64,000 nucleotides of DNA from Mucilaginibacter oryzae (GTDB lineage: Bacteria > Bacteroidota > Bacteroidia > Sphingobacteriales > Sphingobacteriaceae): the NCBI RefSeq assembly GCF_003148845.1, contig NZ_QGHA01000003.1, positions 584,377 to 648,376 on the forward strand, read 5' to 3'. Every line of letters starts with the position of its first letter. Position 1 is the first letter of the stretch. Position numbers and translations under genes: made by a program. Below the pieces are notes generated by a model. The model was given only the letters and a program-made list of their open reading frames with translations. It ran no database searches and was not told the origin of the DNA. Of the stretch, positions 42,231-50,735 are shown one piece after another.

Positions 42231-43079
42231 ATGGTTGCAGTTGTTTATAGCGGATCGTACTTTGCACATTGGCGGCTTACTGATAAAGGGCGTACAGTAG
42301 CCTCGTTTAAAACCAATGGCATTAACCCCTATTTTAACGACGAGAAGCACATCCTGCAGCTGCTTAACAAAAATATCAACCTCATACACCACGCCGAAGA
42401 GATCAGGCGTATTTACTTTTTTGGCGCGGGCGCCTCGTCTGATGAGCGCCGGGAGATTGTACACAACGCCTTTGCCCAATTTTTTAAATTTGGTAAAATA
42501 AGCGTGGAGCATGATATTGCAGGCGCCGCCATTGCCTGCTGTAAAAACGAGCCCGGCATTATCAGCATTTGCGGCAGCGGCACCAATGCCGCCTGGTACG
42601 ATGGTAAAAAGGTTGAACCTAATAACTACGGCTTAGGCTATATCCTTGCCGATGAAGGCAGCGGCAACTGGCTGGGCCGCCAGCTGATAAAAGGTTTCAT
42701 GAACGATACCCTGCCCCCTGCCCTGCGTAAAAAGTTTATCCACAAGTACGATGCCGACCGTAAAAACCTGCTCGAAAAGGTTTACCGCCAAAAACAGCCC
42801 GCCTTGTTTTTAAGCTCCTTTACCGATTTTTACCTCGATAACAAAGCCGACCATCATCTGCAAAGCGTCATAAAAAAAGGATTTAGTAAGCTAATTTCCA
42901 CATATTTGCTACCTTTATATCAGCAACACCCGGGGGCGTCAATATACCTGGCCGGTTCGGTTGCCTTTAATTTTCAGGAGCATTTACATGAGGCCGCCGC
43001 CGGGGCCGGGTTGCAGATCACTAATATTATTAAAGAACCCATAAATAATTTATTAACCTACTATTCAAGTAAAAATTAA
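42231..43079 (+). CDS. BadF/BadG-type kinase paralogue with degenerate ATP-binding loop
   Basis: 282 residues, clearly related to the gene at 39256 along its length (shared NPYF near residue 34, GAGASSDERREIVHNAF, ICGSGTNAAWYDG, ILADEGSGNWLGRQL). The first phosphate loop, DGGSTKT in the paralogue, reads YSGSYFA here: Asp, Thr, Lys and Thr are all lost. The second loop and adenosine region are kept. It may be an inactive regulatory subunit or sensor. Placement between pfkA and gap, with 8-bp and 6-bp gaps, suggests a role in glycolytic control. Confidence 0.85.
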   Translation: MVAVVYSGSYFAHWRLTDKGRTVASFKTNGINPYFNDEKHILQLLNKNINLIHHAEEIRRIYFFGAGASSDERREIVHNAFAQFFKFGKISVEHDIAGAAIACCKNEPGIISICGSGTNAAWYDGKKVEPNNYGLGYILADEGSGNWLGRQLIKGFMNDTLPPALRKKFIHKYDADRKNLLEKVYRQKQPALFLSSFTDFYLDNKADHHLQSVIKKGFSKLISTYLLPLYQQHPGASIYLAGSVAFNFQEHLHEAAAGAGLQITNIIKEPINNLLTYYSSKN

Positions 43080-44081
<1,002 letters not shown>

Positions 44082-44106
44082 TAGCCCGTTTCAACTGTAT
44101 AAAAAA

Positions 44107-44138
44107 CGCCCTCCGGTTAGCCGGAGGGCGTTTTTTTT
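44107..44138 (+). terminator. Rho-independent terminator of the pfkA-gap operon
   Basis: Perfect 10-bp stem CGCCCTCCGG / CCGGAGGGCG, 4-nt loop, eight Ts. Confidence 0.95.
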
Positions 44139-44173
44139 GTCTAATTTGGCGCTCGCAACTAAGCCTTAATATA

Positions 44174-44575
44174 ATGGATAATACGCTATTAGAAGCGATT
44201 GATAATGCGCACATAGCCGCAAATGAAGCCCAACAAAATAAAGACTTCGATTTCTATATGGATTTTTTTACCGATGACCTGCAATACAAACAACTTAACG
44301 GAAAAACCATAGGAAAGAAACAATTAGCAGCCAATGTTAAACACTATTTTAATAGGGTAAAAAGCTTATCGAGCAGTTACCAGCGAACAGAAATTAATTT
44401 TTCGGCAAACGAGGTTACAGAGCGGTTAATACAACATAGCGAAGTTTCAATCCGTGTATTCGTTTTCTTTTCAAAAAAATGGACCGTTGAGAGGGAAGGA
44501 ATTTATAAATGGAAATTGATTGATGGCGCATGGAAAATTTTCAAGGTAGAGGTATTGAGGGAGAAAATCTTTTAG
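44174..44575 (+). CDS. SnoaL/NTF2-like small protein (DUF4440-like)
   Basis: 133 residues from the ATG at 44174, after the gap terminator; a longer open frame runs back into gap but is not plausible. The cone-shaped NTF2 fold is suggested by ANEAQQNKDFDFYMDFFTDD, GKKQLAANVKHYF and EGIYKWKLIDGAWKIFKVE. Such proteins bind small ligands or act as isomerases and hydrolases; the role here is unknown. Confidence 0.75.
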   Translation: MDNTLLEAIDNAHIAANEAQQNKDFDFYMDFFTDDLQYKQLNGKTIGKKQLAANVKHYFNRVKSLSSSYQRTEINFSANEVTERLIQHSEVSIRVFVFFSKKWTVEREGIYKWKLIDGAWKIFKVEVLREKIF

Positions 44576-45099
44576 CTGTCCGTCAATCCATAACCTACCG
44601 CGGGTTTAGCGTATGCGTAACCCGTGGGAAAAACAGGTTAAGTTCCAACTTAACCACATAACAACGTAACAAGATTGACTAATTAAAAAATCCGAAATCG
44701 AACATCCGAAATCCCAAATCATAACAATGGCGTTACCTGCGGCCCGGGCTTTCAGTTGCAAGTCCTCGCCTTGCCTGCCCGCAATTTCCTGCGCACGCTG
44801 TGGGCTTTACACTGCAATCCCGAACGCGGCCTGCGCGCAAGGCTTGGTCTGTACGTCCGTCCGTAGAGTTGGGTTACTGTGTTTAGGGACGGGTGGTGGA
44901 CGGCAGTTGTGCCTGCAAATATGCGGCGAGAGCCCTTTTTTTTTGCACAGGATACATGCTTCAAAAGGCTGTTAATTATGATTTAATCTTCGGTGTGGAA
45001 AACTTGCATATTAATTAGGCAAAATTAAGAATTACAACACGCTGATATTCAAAAATTAATTGCGTAATATTGTAAACGTTATTTTTCAGATAGTCACAG
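44576..45099. other. Intergenic block with GC-rich non-coding segment
   Basis: 524 bp. From 44680 two short CCGAAATC-type repeats precede a GC-rich segment at 44727-44940 (CGTTACCTGCGGCCCGGGCT, CAAGTCCTCGCC, GTCCGTCCGT), very unlike the AT-rich DNA that follows. It resembles the GGCGTTACC...CGGGCTTTC intergenic repeats I recall from Bacteroidota genomes. Open frames here have no RBS and look accidental. Confidence 0.4.
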
Positions 45100-45615
45100 A
45101 TGAACAAAGCTACATATAATGAAATGATAAGGCAGTTGAGTGTCGAAAAAACTCGATTGCTCGCAGAATTAGAGCATTTAGAGAAGACTATCAATAGTTT
45201 GACAATTTTAAAGAATGGTGTAAACATTGACAAATTAACAAATGAAAATATAACAAATAACACAGATAAAAATAACCAACGGAAAAATTATTACGAGAAC
45301 GTAGAAGTAGATATACCCAAGGCATATAATAGAGAATTAACAACAATACAATTGTTTTTTTATGTATTAGATGAATTAGGAGAAGGGACTGTTGACGAGT
45401 TAGTAAAATACGTTTTAGAAATAGACAGTTCTTTAGATCAGCCTCACGTTTTTGGCAGATTCAGAGATATAGCATCTGGTTTGTTTAGAGCAGGGAAAAT
45501 CTATGCGGATACAACTAAGAAAAAATATAAATATTCACTTAAAGAAATAAAATCAAAAGATGTACCATTTGAAGTTAGAGTGGGCAAGGAAATAGATAAT
45601 TTATTGAACTTATAA
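45100..45615 (+). CDS. Unknown protein with coiled-coil and winged-helix-like C-terminus
   Basis: 171 residues from low-GC DNA. Residues 5-35 form a coiled coil (RQLSVEKTRLLAELEHLEKT); 40-75 are Asn-rich and disordered; 80-150 may be a winged helix (LTTIQLFFYVLDELGEGTVD, VFGRFRDIASGLFRAGKIYA) of the kind found in restriction- or phage-linked regulators. No family can be named. It starts an AT-rich accessory stretch with the BRO-like gene and the IS110 element. Confidence 0.7.
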   Translation: MNKATYNEMIRQLSVEKTRLLAELEHLEKTINSLTILKNGVNIDKLTNENITNNTDKNNQRKNYYENVEVDIPKAYNRELTTIQLFFYVLDELGEGTVDELVKYVLEIDSSLDQPHVFGRFRDIASGLFRAGKIYADTTKKKYKYSLKEIKSKDVPFEVRVGKEIDNLLNL

Positions 45616-45617
45616 AA

Positions 45618-45638
45618 AGGGGTAGCAAGGCTACCCCT
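45618..45638 (+). terminator. Hairpin after the coiled-coil gene
   Basis: AGGGGTAGC / GCTACCCCT, 9-bp perfect stem, 3-nt loop, no T-run. It lies directly after the stop codon. Confidence 0.6.
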
Positions 45639-45823
45639 AATATACGATACAAGTGGATAAAACCACTCATGACGGCCATTTGACGGGTGGTGGGAGTAAC
45701 TTTTGGACGAGCCTCCTTCCATCCCCATTGGCAGATTTGCTATGCTAATATATCCTATATATAGTAGTTATGCAAATTTATTGTCTCAAAATAAATTTAA
45801 CCATACATTAAAAAACTACTATT

Positions 45824-46588
45824 ATGCAGTTAGGACTTCATAAATTTGATGATGGCTCACATCATTTCGCGGATATTAGAACTATTGAAATTGACGGATT
45901 AATTTGGTTTGTAGGTAATGACGTCGCTCGTACTCTTGGATATAAAAGTCCAAACGACGCCATTCGTTCACATTGTAAATTAAATGGAACCAGGAAATAT
46001 CGACTGCCTACAAATGGCGGAGAACAAGAATTAACATTAGTTAACGAAGCTAATATTTATCGTCTAATCGTTAAATCTCAATTAGAAAGTGCAGAAAAGT
46101 TTGAGGTTTGGCTTTTTGAGGAAGTATTACCTTCAATAAGGAAAAAGGGATTCTATGGTAAAATAGATAGATCTGCCTTGCCTAATTTTTTAGAGAGATA
46201 TAAAGATAACTATCATAAAATAGATAAAAATTATTTCTCAGTGATCACAGAAATGTACGGGCGTCTTTATTCAGCTTTAGAAGCAGTAGGATACGTAATT
46301 CCAGATAAGGGCCTACATCAAAAAAAGATGATGCCTGACATAAGCGTTGGTATTTGCTTTTCAGCGTATCTAAAGGAAAAAAATGAAATATATTACAAGC
46401 AAGTAAAAAAATATACACACTCGTTTCCTGACGGTAGGCAAGTTGAAGCCAATATGTATCCAATTGAGGCGCTACATCTGTTTATTAGATATTTACATGA
46501 AGTGTGGATACCAACAAAAGCATACGGTTATTTTAAAGGTAAAGATGATTTAGCGTTAGATTATCTACCTAAGTTATTAAGTGCATAA
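45824..46588 (+). CDS. BRO-N domain phage antirepressor-like protein
   Basis: 254 residues. The BRO-N domain at 10-110 shows IDGLIWFVGNDVARTLGYKS, a dense Arg/Lys region, ELTLVNEANIYRLIVKSQLE and FEVWLFEEVLPSIRKKGFYG. BRO proteins act in phage lysogeny or stress-induced repression. The C-terminal 140 residues are unassigned. The gene is AT-rich like its neighbour, so both are probably a phage or island remnant. A terminator hairpin follows at 46764. Confidence 0.88.
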   Translation: MQLGLHKFDDGSHHFADIRTIEIDGLIWFVGNDVARTLGYKSPNDAIRSHCKLNGTRKYRLPTNGGEQELTLVNEANIYRLIVKSQLESAEKFEVWLFEEVLPSIRKKGFYGKIDRSALPNFLERYKDNYHKIDKNYFSVITEMYGRLYSALEAVGYVIPDKGLHQKKMMPDISVGICFSAYLKEKNEIYYKQVKKYTHSFPDGRQVEANMYPIEALHLFIRYLHEVWIPTKAYGYFKGKDDLALDYLPKLLSA

Positions 46589-46710
46589 TCATATCTAATT
46601 AAGGCTATCTCAATGATGTGATATTGCATTTTTCGTAATATCACCCCCCAACTGGCGCGAGGTACTATCATTAAAAACAAATAAAAATAGAATATATTCT
46701 TTTTAATTTT

Positions 46711-46728
46711 GCCATGCCGAGAGGAAGC
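46711..46728. repeat. 18-bp direct repeat shared with the end of the IS110 transposase gene (outer copy)
   Basis: GCCATGCCGAGAGGAAGC occurs here and at 46825-46842 inside the 3' end of the transposase gene, 114 bp apart. It may mark the end of the element or a target/donor match. Confidence 0.7.
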
Positions 46729-46763
46729 ATACTGCGATATTTCGATGGTATGTTTACCTTGTG

Positions 46764-46791
46764 TAGCCCAGCTTTTAGTTGGGCTATTTTT
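46764..46791. terminator. Hairpin between the BRO gene and the IS110 transposase
   Basis: TAGCCCA / TGGGCTA, 9-nt loop, then five Ts on the plus strand. Confidence 0.65.
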
Positions 46792-46805
46792 GCTTGTATA
46801 GTTTG

Positions 46806-47870
46806 TTAATTGGCTTCTATCGAAGCCATGCCGAGAGGAAGCCCCTGCTCCAATTCTCTGGTATATTTGTTTCTATAATTGATGTCGTAAGCTGCATTAT
46901 TTTTCCAGAGCGAATAGATCAGCACTAATAGTTTCTTTTGTATGGCAACGTAACTTTTCATTTTCAAGCCGTGTTTCTCCAGCGTCCGTTCATACAGGCC
47001 AATGAATGGCTTTTGCTTATACCTTACCATATTGAACGCTGGCATATGCAAAATTCGCCTTATCCTTGAGTTTCCTTTCTTGGATATTTTTGTTTTCCCT
47101 TCGTGGCTGCCTGATTGGTTCTCTACCACATCATAACCAGCGTAGCTTATCAACTGTGGGCCGTTTTTAAATAGGATGAATCCATTGGTCTCCGCAAGTA
47201 TAACGGCCACTGTTAAGACACCTAAGCCCTTGATTTTACAAATACCATCTACCTTTTCAGCTACCTCTTTATTCAAGGCTATATGCGCCTCTATCGCTGT
47301 TTCTAAATCAGCTATCTGTTTCTCAATAAAGTTGATCTGTTGCTTTAACTGCTTTACGACCATTTTGTTCTTATACATGCCGCGCTCCTCGGCATGCAAT
47401 TGGTTATTAGCTGCTGTCTTGGACTCCTGCAAGCTTTGATGCTGCCTGGTCATGGCACGCAGCTGATAATAATATTCAGCTGTCGGCTGCCATAGCTCCA
47501 AGGCTTTTTCAGCCCCCATTTTAGCTAATCCCTGGGCATCTATCTTGTCATTCTTGCTTTTTAACCCTTCGGACTGCAACCACTTTTTAGCTTTGTTTGG
47601 CAGCAATACGGATAAGGAGTAGCCCTGCTTGAACAGGTACATGGCACAGTTCTCATAATAAACTCCCGTAGCTTCCATATTTACCACCAAAGGGATATGC
47701 TTCTGTTTATGGTGCTTGGTTATCCATTGATGTAGTTGCTTAAATCCGGACAGGGTATTATCGATCTTGCAACTTGATTTTACGGATACTCTTTGTACTG
47801 CATCGATTGATGAGATACACGCATAAATTGTCCTGGCCGATATATCAAGGCCTACCGAATACTTTAGCAT
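46806..47870 (-). mobile_element. IS110-family transposase (DEDD plus Ser)
   Basis: 354 residues, intact. DEDD residues: Asp9 (VGLDIS), Glu66 (NMEATGVYY), Asp108 and Asp111 (KNDKIDAQGL). A coiled region spans 150-195, and the C-terminal domain carries QSGSHEGKTKISKKGNSRI with the candidate catalytic Ser253. IS110 enzymes work with a structured non-coding bridge RNA from one flank of the element and usually leave no inverted repeats. The flanks at 46589-46805 and 47871-48060 are the places to seek it. The gene reads as a complete frame, so the element may be active. Confidence 0.95.
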
Positions 47871-48060
47871 TATAAAAAAGTTAGAAACAGAATCCTCTCA
47901 TACTGCCTTTACTCATGTTTTATACAACATTATCAGACTTTGCCGATATGCTTAAGTACTATCCTGGCTTTGTAAGAAGAAACTAAAACAGGTTTGCCTC
48001 GCGCGCAGCATAATGAAATTCATTTGCATTGTATGACAGCGTAAGTACTGTTTTAGCTCT
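47871..48060. other. 5' flank of the IS110 element, candidate bridge-RNA region
   Basis: About 190 non-coding bases upstream of the transposase. In IS110-group elements the bridge RNA is encoded here; in the IS1111 group it is on the other side. No structure was proven by eye. The rest of the 358-bp gap to 48228 is the cruciform. Confidence 0.35.
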
Positions 48061-48086
48061 GTTAATTGTTTACAACGCAAAGATAT

Positions 48087-48179
48087 GAGTATGCAGCGCA
48101 GGCCAAAAGCGTGGCGTACTCGTGACTTTTTAGATGAAGGTCACGAGTACGCCATTTCGCAACCCCACGCTGCATACTC
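48087..48179. repeat. 93-nt nested perfect hairpin (cruciform)
   Basis: Outer arms GAGTATGCAGCG (48087-48098) and CGCTGCATACTC (48168-48179), inner arms TGGCGTACTCGTGAC (48112-48126) and GTCACGAGTACGCCA (48140-48154), 13-nt loop and 13-nt internal loops on both sides. 27 paired bases, all perfect. Confidence 0.9.
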
Positions 48180-48228
48180 GCGCCGGTAAAAAGCTTATCA
48201 TCCCCCGTATACTCACGCTGGCAAGTAG

Positions 48229-48642
48229 CTATTCCGGCTTATTTATTCGTATGGAATCGACATAATCATGTTGCCGGATCAGGATGATATCAGAAAATGC
48301 TCTTTTTGATATACTATCGCCTGGTTCAATAAATTTCATCGCGTCCCGCTTAAGGTAAGAGCTTGTTTCTTGCACAAAAATATATTCCCTGTTATGGTCG
48401 AGTTTGATCGCGATTGTGGAATGAGTATCGGTTATATGTGTTATAACTCCCCGGAAACCGCTTTCGAAAGTTTTTGTATATCCATCTTTTTGGGCTTTTT
48501 GCTCCCTATATGCAATTAGCGCTGCGAAAATTAGCCCGGCAAAAAATGCCGAGACGCAAAACCATCCAAATCCCTTGCTCATCAACATGTAAAAACTATA
48601 TAATAATGAGGGGTTTGAAACGCCAACCAGAGGTTGGATCAT
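48229..48642 (-). CDS. Small membrane protein of unknown function
   Basis: 137 residues with one membrane segment (GWFCVSAFFAGLIFAALIAY near 30-49) followed by a soluble beta-rich region (GVITHITDTHSTIAIKLDHN, REYIFVQETSSYL). No family recognised. Its start overlaps the stop of the preceding gene (ATGA), so the two form an operon. Confidence 0.7.
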   Translation of the reverse strand: MIQPLVGVSNPSLLYSFYMLMSKGFGWFCVSAFFAGLIFAALIAYREQKAQKDGYTKTFESGFRGVITHITDTHSTIAIKLDHNREYIFVQETSSYLKRDAMKFIEPGDSISKRAFSDIILIRQHDYVDSIRINKPE

Positions 48643-48932
48643 ACAAACGGTATGGTAAATGTTTCACCTTCAAATTCGTTACAGTAATCCTTCAATTTGT
48701 AAAACTCTCTTAAGGTTGTTCCGCAGAAAGGGCAAAAATCAAACCTTATATTAGGCAAGTCTAAACTAAATTCCTTGTAACCCATGGTGAAAAAGAAATT
48801 CAGATACAATTTATCCTGCTCCCAGCCCGGTCGGGGCTTAAACCCTACAATTCGTATATTTGGCGCCGTTGTATTGGGCAAGCTTACTTCGACCAGAAAT
48901 GAGTTACAACAGTATTTCTTATTTTGAACCAT
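48639..48932 (-). CDS. Small CxxC protein of unknown function
   Basis: 97 residues. A FCPFCGTTL zinc-knuckle-like pair at about 67-70 and two further Cys at the N-terminus (KYCCNSF) may bind zinc. Otherwise unrecognised. Overlaps the downstream membrane-protein gene by 4 bp. Confidence 0.65.
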   Translation of the reverse strand: MVQNKKYCCNSFLVEVSLPNTTAPNIRIVGFKPRPGWEQDKLYLNFFFTMGYKEFSLDLPNIRFDFCPFCGTTLREFYKLKDYCNEFEGETFTIPFV

Positions 48933-49082
48933 ATTCTTTTTAAATAAATAAGTTAAGTTAAACTTCCCAACTAGCGCAAGTATGCTGCCGCAAGCCCGGG
49001 ACCGAAGCTTAAGTAAAACCCACCTGAAAGTTTCGAGATTTGAAGGCTAATGCTGATATTTAACAGAGCTGTTTAAGGGTTT

Positions 49083-49958
49083 TCACCTGCGCTGGCTTTC
49101 CAGTTTCTTTTGATACTGATCTTCCAGCTCGTTAAGTTCCTGGTAGTAGCTTTGTTTATCCATAAACACCGATGGATTATAGTTTTTTGCAGCCTTATAC
49201 TTTTGAAGGAGGTTGAATTGGGAACCATGAGAAGCCAGCCAGATATCAAATTTGAGTTTTTTCATAGCAGCTAATGTATAGGCATAGTCGCTGGCTATGC
49301 GCGGGTAAGCCGGAATCGCATTAAAATCTTTGTCGGTAACTATTGTAGGCAGGTTGGCTATCAAAACCCGATAGGTACGGCTCTTGTCCTTTACATTAAA
49401 CAGGTAGCTGCAGGAGCCTTTGGTATGCCCGGGGTGATGTAGCATGGTCAAATTGATATCGCCTAACACAATATGATCACCGTTATGAAGGATGCGGTCT
49501 GCCTTAATGGGGTTAAACGTGCGAAATTTACCGTCGAGGTCATAATCAGAAAGTCCTCCATCCTCCACAACCGGCACATCGGCATAATCAGCAAGCAGCT
49601 TTGCACCGGTTACTTTTTTAATTGCCGCCATAGCACCCAGGTGATCAAAATGCGCCTGTGTAGTCAGCAAAATTTTTACGTCGTTTATTTTAAAACCCAG
49701 CTTTTTGATATTATTCAATATAAGGGTTTGAGATGATGCCAGCCCGGTGTTGATTAATATATGACCGGATTTAGTGGTGATGAGATAGCATCCGAGATCG
49801 GCGGTACCAACATAGTAAAGATTACCGGCTATCCTGAACGGATCGACAGGCCTTGTCCATTCCGGATATTTAGTTGCATCTGGTTCCTTTACTACCTGTG
49901 CATAACTGCAAACTGAAATCACTGTAAATAAAAAAACGGTTAAAATCTTTCTCATCAT
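49083..49958 (-). CDS. Subclass B3 metallo-beta-lactamase, Gln116 (GOB-like) type
   Basis: 291 residues with a signal peptide ending near residue 20 (SVCSYAQ). The metal-site motif is QAHFDH (Gln101, His103, Asp105, His106): Gln replaces the first His, as in the GOB enzymes of Elizabethkingia. His178 (HHPGHTKG) and His244 (ASHGSQF) complete the site. B3 enzymes hydrolyse penicillins, cephalosporins and carbapenems in the periplasm. Met2 is an equally good start. Other MBL-fold hydrolases cannot be ruled out, but length and motif order fit B3. It is a single gene, flanked by accessory DNA. Confidence 0.85.
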   Translation of the reverse strand: MMRKILTVFLFTVISVCSYAQVVKEPDATKYPEWTRPVDPFRIAGNLYYVGTADLGCYLITTKSGHILINTGLASSQTLILNNIKKLGFKINDVKILLTTQAHFDHLGAMAAIKKVTGAKLLADYADVPVVEDGGLSDYDLDGKFRTFNPIKADRILHNGDHIVLGDINLTMLHHPGHTKGSCSYLFNVKDKSRTYRVLIANLPTIVTDKDFNAIPAYPRIASDYAYTLAAMKKLKFDIWLASHGSQFNLLQKYKAAKNYNPSVFMDKQSYYQELNELEDQYQKKLESQRR

Positions 49959-50130
49959 TTGTAATAGCCACTATTTGATGTGCCAGTTGGGTTGTTTAAT
50001 AATTTGCCGGATTGGATTTGTGAAGATAGTTTTTTCTGTTTTAAATGCAGTGACGCCAATATTCAGCGATGGGAAAAAGCGCTCCGTACCCGTGAATTTT
50101 AAGCGATGAGGGGCACATGGGTTTTAAATA

Positions 50131-50589
50131 ATGATTAATTTAGTAAAAACGAGTGCTATGATTGTCAAATTTAACAAAACCGAATTATTGTACTGTAAAA
50201 TAGCTGATAACCAGGAGCCATTACAACAGGAAAAATATTTTTGGGAAATAAATCATAGGCATGACGTTAGTAAGACTTCGGCGGATTTATACCTGCTAAA
50301 TTCGGAATTGGAAATCAATTATAAACCTCAAAATTCCCGTAGTTTTTCGATAAGCTATAAACACATCGATACCCTAACATTTGAGGTTGATACGGAGCAA
50401 AAAGATCGCAGGGATTTAGAGCACATATTTTCTGATGCACTTGCGTTTGCCGACGCGGAAATTAAGCGGGTTGTTCCTGCCTTACATCATCAGTATTTAC
50501 AACCTGTAAATATTGATATACCTCGTGCCGCCTATGAAATGATGTGGAATATCATTAATAAAAACGCTTACCAAACACAAGCCGGGTAA
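50131..50589 (+). CDS. Unknown small soluble protein
   Basis: 152 residues; Met10 is a second possible start. Beta-rich N-terminal half (MIVKFNKTELLYCKIADNQE) and a helical middle (QKDRRDLEHIFSDALAFADA). No family recognised. A single gene between the lactamase and the starch operon. Confidence 0.6.
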   Translation: MINLVKTSAMIVKFNKTELLYCKIADNQEPLQQEKYFWEINHRHDVSKTSADLYLLNSELEINYKPQNSRSFSISYKHIDTLTFEVDTEQKDRRDLEHIFSDALAFADAEIKRVVPALHHQYLQPVNIDIPRAAYEMMWNIINKNAYQTQAG

Positions 50590-50594
50590 ATCCC

Positions 50595-50645
50595 CGTCAT
50601 TGAGGTACGAAGCAATCGCGAACTGTGCAGGGCGGATTTGCATAG
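50595..50645 (+). repeat. Half-copy of the CGTCATTGCG/CGAAGCAATCGC repeat
   Basis: CGTCATTGAGGTACGAAGCA followed by ATCGCGAAC and GCGGATTTGCATAG matches the left arm plus centre of the element at 40226. The right arm is missing. Confidence 0.7.
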
Positions 50646-50647
50646 AA

Positions 50648-50681
50648 ACGAGTGTTCCACCTTAAAAAGCGGAACACCCGT
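50648..50681. terminator. Hairpin at the end of the starch/maltose operon
   Basis: ACGAGTGTTCC pairs with GGAACACCCGT (one mismatch), 12-nt loop, between the convergent genes ending at 50589 and 50736. No long T-run. Confidence 0.55.
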
Positions 50682-50735
50682 TGATCATTGGCTTGCTTTG
50701 TACCTTAATAACGCGGCGACGAAAGCTTTCTTATA

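Noticed and set aside
44727..44975. 82-codon frame in the GC-rich block
   Set aside because: Cys/Arg-rich nonsense composition, no RBS; treated as non-coding repeat.
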